Below are positions 11,816 to 22,490 of a DNA stretch of 64,000 bases, in pieces. The notes below the pieces were generated by a model that saw only the letters and a list, made by a program, of their open reading frames with translations, was not told where the DNA came from and did no database searches. The DNA is from Talpa occidentalis (taxonomy: Eukaryota > Chordata > Mammalia > Eulipotyphla > Talpidae). Numbering within the stretch: position 1 is the first letter of the stretch; every line of letters starts with the position of its first letter. The stretch lies in the NCBI RefSeq assembly GCF_014898055.3, contig NW_023605083.1:94265483-94329482 (forward strand). The letters are read 5' to 3'. The position numbers were made by a program, and so were the translations under genes.

Positions 11816-11829
11816 AACAAGTCAATACT

Positions 11830-12934
11830 AGTTACTGTCATTCCAATGACCTGCCATTGAGAATTAGAACTTTTCATGTTAGGAGAATTATGTGTACAGA
11901 AATTATAAGTTGATGTACTTAACTGAGTCATTGTCCAGCTTGAGATGGTAAATGGTATTATCTCACACTGTGACATGAAACAATAACATTGGTGTAAAAT
12001 ATGCTTTCTTTTTTTAATTGTAAAAGAAGTTATGGTAATTTGAAATTTTTACTCAACATTGTTAGTTCCATTGTTGACCAAACTCACTCACTAGAAGGTC
12101 TTTGCTGGCTGACATTTAGTCAGCAGAAAATTGCATCCTATTGGTCAGCATCCTGTCTGATGGGCCAAGTGCTCTGATTGGTAATTGGCTTGGTGCCTTT
12201 TGTTTTCTTGCATATAAATATAAGCATAGAATAATTTTAATATAAATTTAGTTCTAACAGAAGTTCCTAGCAGATTATGAGCATCATCTAGCAATTTCTA
12301 ATGTTCAAAAAATCACCCTCCCTTTTTTGTCAAGTGCCAGGGCTTATAGTGGTGCAAATGTAGGGATAGCAGTGATATCACTACTACTAGCAACTTTATA
12401 AACTATTACCCCCCTGCAGCCCCCAACATGATAGTTGTCTTAAGTCCCTGGGGAAAGGGCAAAAAAGTCTTCTTTGAAACTCAGATTGAGAAATTTTGTT
12501 CTAATGCACCAACAGTTCTCACCTCCCTTTCTGAATTATTTCAATACCTTACCTCCTTGCTGAGGTTGCTCTGAGATAGTGAATTGCACATCTGGTTTAT
12601 TTTTGGAAGACCTGGCCATCAGACACCCACACCAAATACTTCTATGCATGAAGACAATGAGATTCTGCCTGGTAAAGTTCAGCTGAGTTATCAAGTGGTG
12701 AGATTGAGAAGATATCAGGCTTGGTGTGCTCAGGGTTTAGTGATGTGGTGAAGTGAATGAAGATTGTGGAAGGAGGGAAGATGCAGGCCTATGCAAAAGA
12801 AGGGAGGGATGGCAGGAATGGTGGAAAGACCTGGCAACATTGATGTTTGAATACTTTGTATGGAGAAAGAGAGTAAAGGTCCCTTGTCCCATCTGCCTCC
12901 AGGAAGCAGAAGCAGGTCTTAGAGTTGGACCTAT
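11830..12934. other. Unique DNA with a CCAAT/TATA cluster
   Basis: No repeat family or exon identified. Three ATTGG (inverted CCAAT) motifs lie at 12140-12144, 12177-12181 and 12184-12188, followed 25 bp later by TATAAATA at 12213-12220. That is a promoter-like arrangement on the plus strand, possibly the U3 of a decayed LTR. No downstream ORF or poly(A) signal makes sense of it. Confidence 0.4.
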
Positions 12935-13190
12935 ACCCAACAGGCTATATACTGTAGTTAAGGACAGAGTGTCTGGGATGGACAGCCTGGGATTGAGTCC
13001 TAGCATTGCTGCTTGCTAGCAATGCGACTTTGACCTTGGACAAGTTACTTAGACTATCTGGAAGTCAGTGTCCTCATCTATCAACTGGGGTAATATTGGC
13101 ATCCATCTCACACAATTACTCTAAGGATAAACTCAGTTAACATATATCAAGCATTTAGAGCAATGCTGGAAGCATCTGCTAGTTATGGGG
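12935..13190 (+). repeat. MIR SINE
   Basis: Sense-strand MIR with the recognisable core: gain of 'ctgggattgagtcctagc', then the 'tgcgactttgaccttggacaagttact' core, then the 'cctcatctatcaactggggtaat' segment and the decayed 3' part. This is an ancient therian tRNA-derived SINE. The overlapping open frames at 12753-13019 and 12737-13006 are chance openings. Confidence 0.88.
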
Positions 13191-13979
13191 CTTATAAGTG
13201 GTTCTCACAAAGAGACAGCAGGAAGCACGGTGCGTGGGAAATAGTTCTGCTGTTCTCTGGGAAGTTTACCATTGAAGGGGTCAAGCAGAAGTTGACCAAA
13301 AGCTTCACGGGCATGGGCAGATTTATGTGAGAGACAGGAGTGAGGATTAGACCACTTTTCTAGTACATTCCATTTCCACTTGAGATGCTCAAGTCTGAGG
13401 CGTAGGCTGGTAAGCTGGCTTTCAGCCTGCCTTATGCTCAGAGCCACTTCCCCGGAGCTGCATCTCACAGACATGGTCATGGACGAATCCAGTCCTGGGT
13501 ACTTTGTTCAACTATGTGATGGAATGCGGTCTCTGGATTGAAAACAACAAAGAAGATGTTTTTATTTCTAGTGCACATTCAGAGCAGAGCTTGCCATTGT
13601 CCTCTGGGTAATGAAAGACTCCAAATTTTGGTGTTGAAATCCGCATTTAGAAAACAACAAAAACAAATGCTTTGAGCAAGTTGCACAGGAAGGAACTATG
13701 TGGTGCTTCTCTTGGTGCTAGGAGGCATCAAAGCGCGAAGTACAATTTATTTTGACAACTGACTCACAGGCACATACCACACTGTCTGCTAGGCTGGGTC
13801 TCACACGCTCTCCAGCTGCCTGCAGATGCTTTCATGGCAGAGCAACAATCCAGTTGCAGGCTGGGCTCACTGGTCTCTCATCCAGAGCCTTGCAGCTCCA
13901 CAGGGGCCATGTTCAAAGGCATTTCATTTAATGCCTCAATACACTAAAGTTACCATGTTATAATGGATAGTGGTGGTGG
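13191..13979. other. Unique DNA, nothing recognised
   Basis: Moderate GC, no repeat or exon recognised. The minus frame at 13205-13480 (91 residues) has no recognisable domain. Confidence 0.45.
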
Positions 13980-14395
13980 CCTTTTTTTTTTGAATTATTA
14001 ATTGTAAAACAATGTGACAAAAATTAAAGAAAATTTTCAGAACAAAGGAAAACACCACACCACTCTTAAACAATTTCTATGATTTGTCTCTATACTCAAA
14101 TTTCTCCCCATGCTTATATATATTTTTGCACATTTGTAACTACACTTTTTATTTAATATTATAACATAAGCATTTTTCCAAGTCTCACCTTAGTCTTATC
14201 ATTCACTTTTTAAAAAAGCTATCCAGTATTGTCTTATATGCACCCACTTTAAAATGAATAAGCATGTATTATTAGATGTTTACATTGCTCCATATTTTGC
14301 AGTATGGTAGTATTCATAGTTTTAGCTCTTCTTGACTATTTTTTGTCATTTACTTACAGGAAATTGGGTTCCTGGATTAGAGAGTGAATACTTTT
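13980..14395 (-). repeat. Possible old L1/HAL1 fragment
   Basis: AT-rich sequence starting with a T-run. It resembles antisense ancient LINE sequence (poly-T start, 'tttgcacatttgtaactacac', 'tttacattgctccatattttgcagta'). Too diverged to assign with certainty. Confidence 0.35.
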
Positions 14396-14449
14396 ATGAG
14401 TCACAACATTCTTTTCTTTTTGCTTAAATAAAAAGCTATGTGCTTCCAA

Positions 14450-14885
14450 TTCAATATGGCAGCTTGGCCATATATTTATCTTTTCTTTCTCTAGAGAGCC
14501 TACTAACATGGCAGAGAGAAAGGAGCAATGTGTCTGTTTGGAAGGCCCAGTGTAGAAACTGAGTGAGTAGGGTCACCGGCCTTGGGAGAGACAGTGGGGA
14601 AACCCTGAGACTGTGACAAGAGAGGACAGCTAACCTAGTTCCTGAGCATTCCCGGGGCTTCAAGCTAGTTGAGGGGGCTCTTGTGAACTCTCTGGCCAGA
14701 CCCCGTGGCAGTTGACACCACAGATGGAGCCAGTTAATATTAGTTGGAGCAAAATACTTTCCCGATGAACCTCACCAAAATTCATGTTTCTTCTTTCATG
14801 ACATGCAATGGAATAGTAATTGTTTTTTGCCACCAGATTCTGGGGGGCACTTTGCTATGCGGCAATAGAGAACTAAAATGGAGGA
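14450..14885 (+). repeat. MLT1-like MaLR LTR, 3' part best preserved
   Basis: The end (14815-14880) reads 'ttgttttttgccaccagattctgg...tttgctatgcggcaatagagaact'. This matches the typical MLT1 3' terminus, in which 'TTGTTTTAAGCCACTAAGTTT...GCAGCAATAGATAACT' is the familiar form. The 5' part is diverged. It is an ancient non-autonomous ERVL-related LTR. Confidence 0.7.
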
Positions 14886-15054
14886 TGGAAATCCGGTAGA
14901 TGAGAGAACACTATGAAAATGAGGAAAAGAAGTGATTGTGAATTCCAGAACAAGCAGAGCATGAAAAAAAAAAAAAAAAAGATGTAATCATAGCACATCA
15001 CTTGGCCTCTTGTGAATTTAGCAGACTCTACTTAACCTTCCCTGATATGGAATG

Positions 15055-15350
15055 TTGTGATGGTTAATTTTATGTGTCATCTGCATCATGGGATGTGCAC
15101 ATATTTGGTTAAATATTACTTCTGGGTGTGTCTGTGAGGATGTTTTTGGAAGAGATTAGCATTTGAATCAGTGGAGTGAGTATAAGATCTGTCTATCATC
15201 CATATCTGTGGGTCTGCCCTCAGTTCCTGGTAAAGATCACTCAGCTCTGTCTGCCTATGGTGTTATTCCTGTACCTTTCATTTTAATCAATTCTCATATA
15301 AACCACCTCTCTATATTCCTTCCCCAAATATATCTCATTAGGAGTCCAAC
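15055..15350 (+). repeat. MLT2-like ERVL LTR
   Basis: It opens with 'tgtgatggttaattttatgtgtcatctg' and continues 'atatttggttaaatattacttctgggtgtgtctgtgaggatg', the recognisable 5' portion of MLT2-type LTRs. The 3' part (near 15290-15340) is decayed. No internal ERV sequence follows. Confidence 0.75.
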
Positions 15351-15454
15351 GAGCTTAAAGTTAGCACACTGTATGATTTGGGACAAATCACTTAAAATCA
15401 CTGGAAAGCAACTCCCTCATTTGCAAGGTGGGAGGATTTTAACATATAATTTCT

Positions 15455-15790
15455 AAAGTCCTCTCAGTTACAGCTTTATTTATAATACTGAATAACTGAA
15501 GAAAACCTAAATAGTCCACAACAGTAAATTATAACATGTGCAGATAATGGAATATCAAAGAATAATTTAAAAAAAATGTATCTATCACATTGCATGCAAA
15601 TGACTCATCATGCTAAGTGAAGCAGCCTACCACTGTGCAATTATAAATTTGTAAGTGCAAATATTAACATATAAAATTAAAAAGAAACAGCACAATGCTA
15701 AGAGTAATTCTCTATATGATTGTATCATTGGTGATAGTAAAATGTATTTTCTTTAATTGTGAAAATCAGGTACTGAAGTAGGATCGGCTT
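15455..15790 (+). repeat. Old L1 fragment (3' ORF2/UTR)
   Basis: Sense-strand relic reading 'cagctttatttataatactgaataactg' through 'gataatggaatatc...aatgactcatcatgctaagtgaa'. This is a decayed form of the conserved L1 ORF2 C-terminal segment that is also seen at 9970-10160. Confidence 0.65.
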
Positions 15791-15869
15791 ACACTTCTTG
15801 ATCTCTGTGAAGCTTTTATTAACTTCTGGACTGGATTAGGGTCCTTTGTCCTGACTCACATTATCTAGA

Positions 15870-16045
15870 ACAAGCCTCCATTACAACAAACGTGCCCCTG
15901 CCTTGTAATTGCCAGTCAACATGTCTGCTTCCTGCTGTATTCTGAACCTCCCGATGACAGAGTCCTTGTCTTGTTTACTGATGTAGCATGATGCCTAGCA
16001 CTTAGAACATGCTAGACACATATTGGTTAATTGCTTAATAAATCT
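15870..16045 (+). repeat. L2 LINE 3' end
   Basis: Decayed L2 3' UTR: 'gatgacagagtccttgtcttgtttactgatg' followed by 'gcctagcacttagaacatgctagacacatattgg...taataaat', which has the standard L2 3'-terminal layout. Confidence 0.65.
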
Positions 16046-16930
16046 TCTAGCTAAATGATTTCTGTTGGAAGTATAGATCAATTTAATTGGATTTAATTCT
16101 GAGACTTTATAGAAACTACTACATTTCAGTCCCAGGTAGGTAATATGAACATCTTAGATAACATTTCCTCCTAAATGCTTTGTCTACACCTGTGGTAAAC
16201 TGCCTCCAGGAGACTGGGTGTCTGGTAGGAAAATTCCTTTGAAGGGTGTGGAGGCATCAGACAGCTCTACCCCATGGCATCAATTACTTGCATCAATATC
16301 TATCTCCATTGCTGGGATTCCTTGCTCACCCAGCAGCTTTTGAGATGTGATTTGACTTCTTGTGGAAATGTCAAAGCAAAGTAAATATGCTGGCTGGCTA
16401 GAGGACATGAAGAACTCTTCCCTCTGGCGGTTATGTTTCTCATAGTAAATTAATGAATTGACAATATTTTGTTAGCTCAGCGTTTCTGAATTCAATTTGC
16501 TTTGGAACACTGAGGAAATTGGATTTGGGGATCTACAAAACCAAGGATGAGATTTTGAATTCTGGTGACCAAATGAGGTCATGCCACTCTGGGATGCCTC
16601 CCGAAGTGCTTTATACTTGCCCTCTCCTCTAGTTCTCTTCCATCTACTGTGGAGAATCAGAGGGCTCATAGTCAGGATTGCTCTGGAGAGGTGGTCCAAG
16701 GTCCAGGGAGATGCTAAATAGTACTTTCCAAATTGCAGAGCTTGGACAAACCTTCAGGTTTTGGTACAAGAAAGTTTGACATAGATTAATTCTCCACCCA
16801 CTGAGGAGAAGACCAGGTTAAACTGCAATGATCCATTACAGTTCCATCTTAGTGGGAAGGCACTAAGTTGCACTTAATTGCTCTCATTTTTTGCTTGTTT
16901 CTGTCACCTATTAAATACTCATGTTTAGCT

Positions 16931-16972
<42 letters not shown>

Positions 16973-17055
16973 TGCATACAGTTTTTGTCTCATAGAAAAG
17001 ATCTTAGTAGTCATTAAGGCATATCAACCTCTTTGTCGATGGCTCACCATTTCTT
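16046..17055. other. Unique DNA containing a (TA)n(CA)n microsatellite
   Basis: Apart from a compound (TA)n-(CA)n dinucleotide repeat at 16931-16972 nothing is recognised. The minus frame at 16472-16699 lacks a domain. Confidence 0.6.
16931..16972. repeat. (TA)n(CA)n microsatellite
   Basis: Nine or so TA units run directly into about twelve CA units. This is a compound dinucleotide repeat, likely polymorphic and with Z-DNA potential in the CA part. Confidence 0.95.
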
Positions 17056-17059
17056 CTAT

Positions 17060-17715
17060 GTCTTCTCTTACAGTTGATGTCTTTACCATTAGCATCTAGC
17101 ATGTTTTCCTCCATTCATTTGATCTCCAAGTCTCTCATGGTCTCTGTGTTATCCTTCCAGGAACTCCAGTTGAACTAGATCAAAGGGCATCTTAAAAGGC
17201 AAACAGGATCACGCCACCCCATGCATTAAAGATCTCTCTGTGCTTTGTGGTTACTACATAAAGTTCAAGTTCCTGAGTTAGAATAAAAGGGTCTTCACAA
17301 TCTGACATGTTTGCCCACCATACAGGCCAGGTTCCTACACACCAAGACGCTCAGTTCTTCAGATATGGTTTCTTGCTTCAACATGCTTCTGTGTCTTTAC
17401 AACTCTATTATTTCTGCCTGCAGTGCTTTCCCCAGCCTCTTTGTAAATTTTCTTTGCATTCTTCAAAACCAAGATGATCCATCATGTCAGCATGCATGGT
17501 TGCTTGCTCCCTCCTTTGGGCTTTCACAGCCTTTTAAACAAACCTATTCTCTAGTAATTACCCCCAGTATTATAAATATCTGTTTGTCTCTTACTAGACT
17601 ATGAACTTCTTGAGAGCAGAGACCTGCCATTCATCTCTGTGGAGCTAGAGCTAAGCACAGTGTCTGACTCATCATAGATCCTTAATTCATGTTTATTGAA
17701 TTTATTAATTAAGCC
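17060..17715 (+). repeat. L2 LINE, 3' 650 bp
   Basis: Long sense-strand L2: ORF2 C-terminal coding relics ('aggatcacgcc', 'cttcacaatctgac', 'tgctttccccagcctc', 'gctccctcctttgggctttcacag'). These are followed by the 3' UTR signature 'actatgaacttcttgagagcagagac...cttaattcatgtttattgaat'. The open frame 17311-17604 is a relic of the L2 coding region, not a gene. Confidence 0.82.
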
Positions 17716-18429
17716 ATAACCAAGGCATCACCATCCATTTAATTGCAAATGAAGTCCCAAAGATGAAATTAACAGCCTCATTTCTATCAGCCTCACTGAA
17801 AAAGTGATGACAAACACTGAGTGCATCTCACAATGCCAGCCAATGTAGAGCAAAGAAAAGCATCCAAGGGCATTGGCCCTGCCCTTGGTAAATTACAATA
17901 CAGTGACAAAGATAAGATTTTTCATTCACAAAACAAATTGAGGATAACATTAAGATTGTTTGAACACCATGCTAGTTGTATCAGACATCTGAACATTGTG
18001 GAGTTCGAGGCCAGAAGAAATGAGAGCAGGTTCCCTCCCTCATAGCCTGCCCCCCTTACCAGTATGGTTAGATGGTAGAGTGATTTGGAATCTAATGTGG
18101 CAGGTAGGAGGGGGGCATTTGGCTCAGCATATTCAGAAATCATTTCTATATGAGCTAGATCAAAACTCCCATTGTGGAAAATGTGGTTTGAGGATTGGTA
18201 AAAAGAAAGTGGAGGTAAAAGCATTCTAGAAAGGTGAAACAATGTGGAGAACTGCTAGATATTGGGTGTAAGAGGTACAGGTCCAGAAACAAATCTTTAG
18301 ATTGCATGATGGAAGGACTCATGCTGCATAGACAGAGAACAACAATTAAAATAACCTATTCTCTTTTGCTTCCCTGTGTACACAATGATTCTGCATCCTT
18401 AAAACAGTCATTGGTCTTTATGCTAATTC
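17716..18429. other. Unique DNA, nothing recognised
   Basis: Several short overlapping frames on both strands (17821-18470) but no domain, no splice-consistent exon and no repeat family I recognise. Confidence 0.45.
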
Positions 18430-18670
18430 AAACTGGAGTGCTGAGTGGTAAGAGGTTGAGTCTTCCTTGATGCCATTTACCATGCCCCTACATGGGCTAA
18501 GGCAGAAACACCCTGCATGCTCCAATGACACTGAGCTTTTCTCCCAAGGCATATCACACACTACTGTGATCACTGAATTATTCCTGGGGAGAGCAGGCAC
18601 TATGTCTTATCTGTGCTCAACACCTGAGTTGCTCAATGGATGTTTGTTGCAAGAGTGAGTGAATACATGG
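18430..18670 (+). repeat. L2 LINE 3' fragment
   Basis: The end has the L2 3' UTR pattern: 'gagagcaggcactatgtcttatctgtgctcaac' and then 'gagttgctcaatggatgtttgttgcaagagtgagtgaat'. The upstream portion is diverged. Confidence 0.65.
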
Positions 18671-19224
18671 ATGCAATGCAATACATGGCAATCCTACTTG
18701 CTATTATTGTTGGCTCTGTCAAATGTCTCATTCTTCATCTGAGTTCACACATGACTCACCATGTCCCTGGCAGGGAACTGAAAGATTCCAACCCATCTCA
18801 GAATCTCTCGTCCATGAAACATCAAATGGACAGAGGTGCCCAGCAAGCAGCTGGATCCATCCTTCCTCCAGGCTTGGAGTTACTAAAGGCTGGATAATAA
18901 AGATAATAAAGCTTTGAGGCTGGTATGGCACGCATGCTAGAGCACGGAAACAGACATGATCCAGCAGCCCCAGTCTCTGCTGATAACAAAGGCTTTCTGA
19001 GCAATGGCCCTTCAAAGCAACAAATCAAGACAGACAGCCTGCCAAAAACATGCCGACCCAGCAGACTCAGAATCCCTTACCCGCTGAGAAATAGCCCTCC
19101 CAGCCTATCCATCACTGAGACAACTCAAATTAGATGGTGAGAATATCAAAGAAACAAAGTTTGCCTTTGTGGCTATAGGAAAGATACCTGTTCCCTGGAC
19201 AATCTTGCGCCAAATACCCTTCTT
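18671..19224. other. Unique DNA, nothing recognised
   Basis: No repeat or exon supported. Overlapping short frames are present in both orientations. Confidence 0.4.
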
Positions 19225-19400
19225 CCCGCCTCTTGGGAAGTCTGAGTACCCTGTCTACCCTTCCTTCAAGACTCAGCTCCAATGCCCCCTCCTTTGTGAT
19301 GCTTTCACCCATCTCTGAATAGCACATCATTAGGTCAAGAGTAGGTTTTGATGTTGTTTGGGGCCAGGTTCTTTCTTCAGCCTGAATGCTTATGTTCTGA
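19225..19400 (+). repeat. L2 LINE fragment (ORF2 C-terminal region)
   Basis: Contains the diagnostic L2 segment near 19262-19320: 'ccttcaagactcagctccaatgccccctcc...gatgctttcaccc'. Diverged on both sides. Confidence 0.6.
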
Positions 19401-19885
19401 TTCATAATCTCTTTTCAAACATAGGTATATACAGGGAGAAGCTATGTGGGAACAAAGAACCCCTTTATACAAAACACCCCAATGCCGATCTCTCTGAAAG
19501 AGCAGAATTGGATTATAAGACTTAACTTGAAGCCATAATTGGGGTTCTAGCTCCTCTTACAGCCAGAATCCAAGTCCTGGGGTCTTAGCTTCCCTCAAAC
19601 TGACAAGGAGGAGTGCATCCAGGTCTGTGGAGGGAGGAGAGACCTTTCCAGAGCTGGCCTGATGAGGCAGACTCTGAGTTCACTCATAAATCCTACTTCA
19701 TGGAAGGGGTGGGTGAGAGAGGGGAGAGATTGATTTATTCCCTTTTTCAAATCAAATGACCCACTGAGGAATAAATATTTCTCAATGAATGTTTTTAACT
19801 CTGGCCAATCATATTAGCAAAAGGCAGGGAGGGCTGTCTTTCTTTTAGTGTTACTTTAACCCTCTTACCAGTGACCACACATCCA
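19401..19885. other. Unique DNA, nothing recognised
   Basis: No exon or repeat could be supported in this stretch preceding the SINE cluster. Confidence 0.4.
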
Positions 19886-19920
19886 TGGAATTAGATTTTT
19901 TTTTAAAGGAACCCTTGGTC

Positions 19921-20191
19921 TTTTTTTTTTTTTTTATAAGATTTATTTATTTATACAAGCACTGGGTACAATCAGAAGCACGGGAGGGTGAGAGGATTCA
20001 CCAGAGTCAGAGCGGGGAGCAGAACAGGCAGACTGACGAAGTACACTGCTGAGGGGAGCAGCGGGAGGGACAGGAGAGGTTTGCGCGCCATGTGGGACCC
20101 TCGCCCAGCGGCCGGGGATCGAACAGGCGCTGCAGAAGCTGTGGGCAGCTTTGCAACCCAGCACTCAACTGCTGCACCACCAGGGAGGCCC
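19921..20191 (-). mobile_element. tRNA-derived SINE (GCAGCAGTTGAG type), bipartite tail
   Basis: Full-length minus-strand SINE. The flanking duplication is TGGAATTAGATTTTTTTT at 19886-19903 and 20192-20209. Read on the minus strand, the element ends in a 15-base poly(A) (19921-19935), then a private 16-nt segment ending in TTT (19905-19920), then a second A-run that merges with the target site. The extra segment is not part of the other SINE copies. Confidence 0.85.
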
Positions 20192-20374
20192 TGGAATTAG
20201 ATTTTTTTTTTTAAATGACTCTTCCACACCCAACAGCCATGTTCTGAATTGTATCTCATCAGAAATTGGCAAGGTCCATTTTGAGGCACCACCTGACAAT
20301 GTCCTGTGCGCATCCTCACAGGTGAATAAAACCTCACATAGGTGAGCAAAGGAAAGGGCACAGGGCCTTTCTTT

Positions 20375-20664
20375 CCTTTTTTAAAATTATTTTATCTTAT
20401 ATAATTCTTATCAGTTTTCATTTTTGCACTATATGCATTTTCATTTTGGTTATAGTCCCCATGCAGTTCCCACCCCCCCTTATTCTGACTCTAATCCCTC
20501 TTCTCCTCCCAGCCCCTTCCCCCAACCCCCAGTGTGTCTCTGGTTTATAGTTGCTTGTTGATTTTGATTTTTACTTTATTACAATTAGTCTTTTTCCTGG
20601 TCCCTTGTTTAGGTTTTCTGAATTCCTGCTATGGGTGAGAGTATCCGGTATTTTTCTTTTTCTT
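20375..20664 (-). mobile_element. Young L1 3' UTR, 5'-truncated
   Basis: The reverse complement closely matches the 3' end of the L1 at 9624-10478: the 'actcatagcaggaatt' join at the end of ORF2, the 'gggaccaggaaaaag' stretch, the G-rich tract (C-rich here, about 20470-20530) and the terminal A-rich segment. Its left flank carries AGGGCCTTTCTT (20362-20373) and its right flank the same 12-mer at 20665-20676, which is a target-site duplication. Confidence 0.9.
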
Positions 20665-20674
20665 AGGGCCTTTC

Positions 20675-20984
20675 TTTTTTTTTTTTTTTAAAAAGTGACA
20701 GTCTTTTATTTATTTATTTATTTGTTTGTTTTGTTTATACAAGCACTGGGTACAGTCAGAAGCGCGGGAGGGTGAGAGAATCCACCAGAGCCAGAGCGGG
20801 GAGCAGAGCAGGCAGAAGGACCGAAGTACACTGCTGAGGGGAGCAGCGGGCGGCAGGAGAGGTCTGCGCGCCATGTGGGACCCTCCTCCGGTGGCCGGGA
20901 AGCAGCCGGGGATCGAACTGGCGCCGCAGAGGCCGCGGGCAGCTTCGCAACCCAGCGCTCAACCGCTGCGCCACCGGGAGGCCC
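20675..20984 (-). mobile_element. tRNA-derived SINE (GTTGAGCGCTGGGTTGCGAAG type), bipartite tail
   Basis: Full-length, CpG-rich minus-strand SINE abutting the L1 fragment. The 12-mer AGGGCCTTTCTT recurs at its right end (20985-20996). Read on the minus strand, the tail is (AATAAA)n (20704-20740), the private GACTGTCAC, T5 (20690-20694), then poly(A) (about 20675-20689). The body keeps many CpGs, suggesting youth. The overlapping 90- to 99-residue frames are SINE-derived, not genes. Confidence 0.9.
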
Positions 20985-20999
20985 AGGGCCTTTCTTAAA

Positions 21000-22059
21000 G
21001 AATCAACAATACCTAAATCCTTCTTTTGTTGTGGCCTTATGTGCCACAAGAACATCCCTTGACACTTCAGACCTCATCAGGGGAAGTGTTCGGGACCTGA
21101 GAATCCTGTAGAATTCTCCAGGGTGGAACTGGGACTCTGGTGGGGAAGGGGGAAGAGGAGGAGGCAGAGGTATAACAAACATAAGAAGATTGGGTAGGGG
21201 AGGGCAGAGAGGGAAGCTACCTTGGAGTGCTTCCAATGAAAATGCCAGGGACTGAAATGAGACTCAGTATAAAAGGATGTATTGAATCATCTCAAGACTC
21301 TATATGAGTTCAAGGTCATCTGATGGTGAATTGCCTTCCTTCCTGGTGATACACTGTTCCTGTTCAGATCCCTAAACACGGTGGATGCAGCTGAGAGTCC
21401 TGGAACTCTAGTAACAGCTTTACCACCTTCCCTTATGGACCCTGGCTTCAAATCTGGTATTTCAGAAGTAAGTTTTCCTTAGGAGTCATTCCTGTCTTAA
21501 AGTTTGACACAGATTGTCAAGTCCATCATCAGCTCTTTCAGGGGCAGGGGAATTGTCAGGATGAACGCAGAGCATGCCCACGTGGAAATGCACATGGGCA
21601 CATTAGGCACAGGGAGGTGCTGTGTATCTCTGCCAACCCTGATGTAAGGTCTGCTTGTGGGACAGACTTTGACCCATGAATGTGATCCAACATGATATCC
21701 ATAGCGGTGGAAGCATTTAAATGCTATTGGTCAGCTTTCCATTCCTTTCTTCCCCAGAGAAAACCTGATGAATTATGCTAAGGTGGTGTAGAGTGCTTGT
21801 GTGGAGCAGAGCCACACAAACCCCACAAGCCAGGGGAACTTATGGCATAAATAATATATAGATATTTTGGGGGTTAAATCACCAAGATTTTGATGTTTTT
21901 AACACATATACTCATATACAAATTTTAAATATATGTATACATATTAAATGCACATAATATCATACGTAATATACTTTTTGAATAGTTAAGATTACTTTTT
22001 GCATCATTTTATTATTTTTTTCACACTGAATTCTTACAGACTAGACTGCTATTTTTAAC
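21000..22059. other. Unique DNA, AT-rich at right
   Basis: No exon or repeat supported. A TA-rich low-complexity stretch lies near 21840-21970. The minus frame 21003-21236 is proline-rich from a purine-rich strand and looks non-coding. Confidence 0.45.
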
Positions 22060-22210
22060 AAATTGTTACCTTGCTCTATTTCTCTTGCTTGTGCCCACCC
22101 CAGTGGGCTGTTTGATGGGCTGACACTTCTTAATGGCCTGCGTTTTGCATTCCATTTTTCTCATGCAGTGTTGTCTCATGCTGATGATGCTCAATGAATA
22201 TGTGCTAGAT
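22060..22210 (+). repeat. L2 LINE 3' end (decayed)
   Basis: The end reads 'gctcaatgaatatgtgctagatgaatgaatga', the L2 3'-terminal signature, preceded by a degenerate L2 UTR. Confidence 0.55.
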
Positions 22211-22369
22211 GAATGAATGATTTCTATGTAGGCTTGCCCTCTTCAGTGGTCAGAGAAGTTCAGAAAAGCAATAACCTGACAAGGAATAGAGGCAGCAAGG
22301 GGAGCCTAGGAGAAATAAGAATGATCTGGACACGGGAAGTAGATGAAGAAGTCCAGGAGACATGGTGCC

Positions 22370-22490
22370 TTGGAAACCACCTCATATTCATTCTTCATGG
22401 ATTAATTCATATTTCACTTCTTCCATGAAGCCTTCCTTGCTTTCTCCAGTCTGCAGGGGTCTTCTTTCAAATACTATAGTACTTAGAATC
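22370..22490 (+). repeat. Possible L2 fragment
   Basis: The stretch 'atttcacttcttccatgaagccttccttgc' resembles the L2 ORF2 C-terminal region. Short and uncertain. Confidence 0.45.

Noticed and set aside
16931..16972. Regularly spaced short repeats considered as a CRISPR-like array
   Set aside because: A dinucleotide microsatellite in a mammalian genome; no spacer/repeat alternation.
20726..21111. ORFs of 78-99 residues rich in Arg/Pro/Ala (similar frames at 30579-30860 and 39126-39584)
   Set aside because: The same peptides recur at every CpG-rich SINE copy. They are translations of the SINE, not genes.
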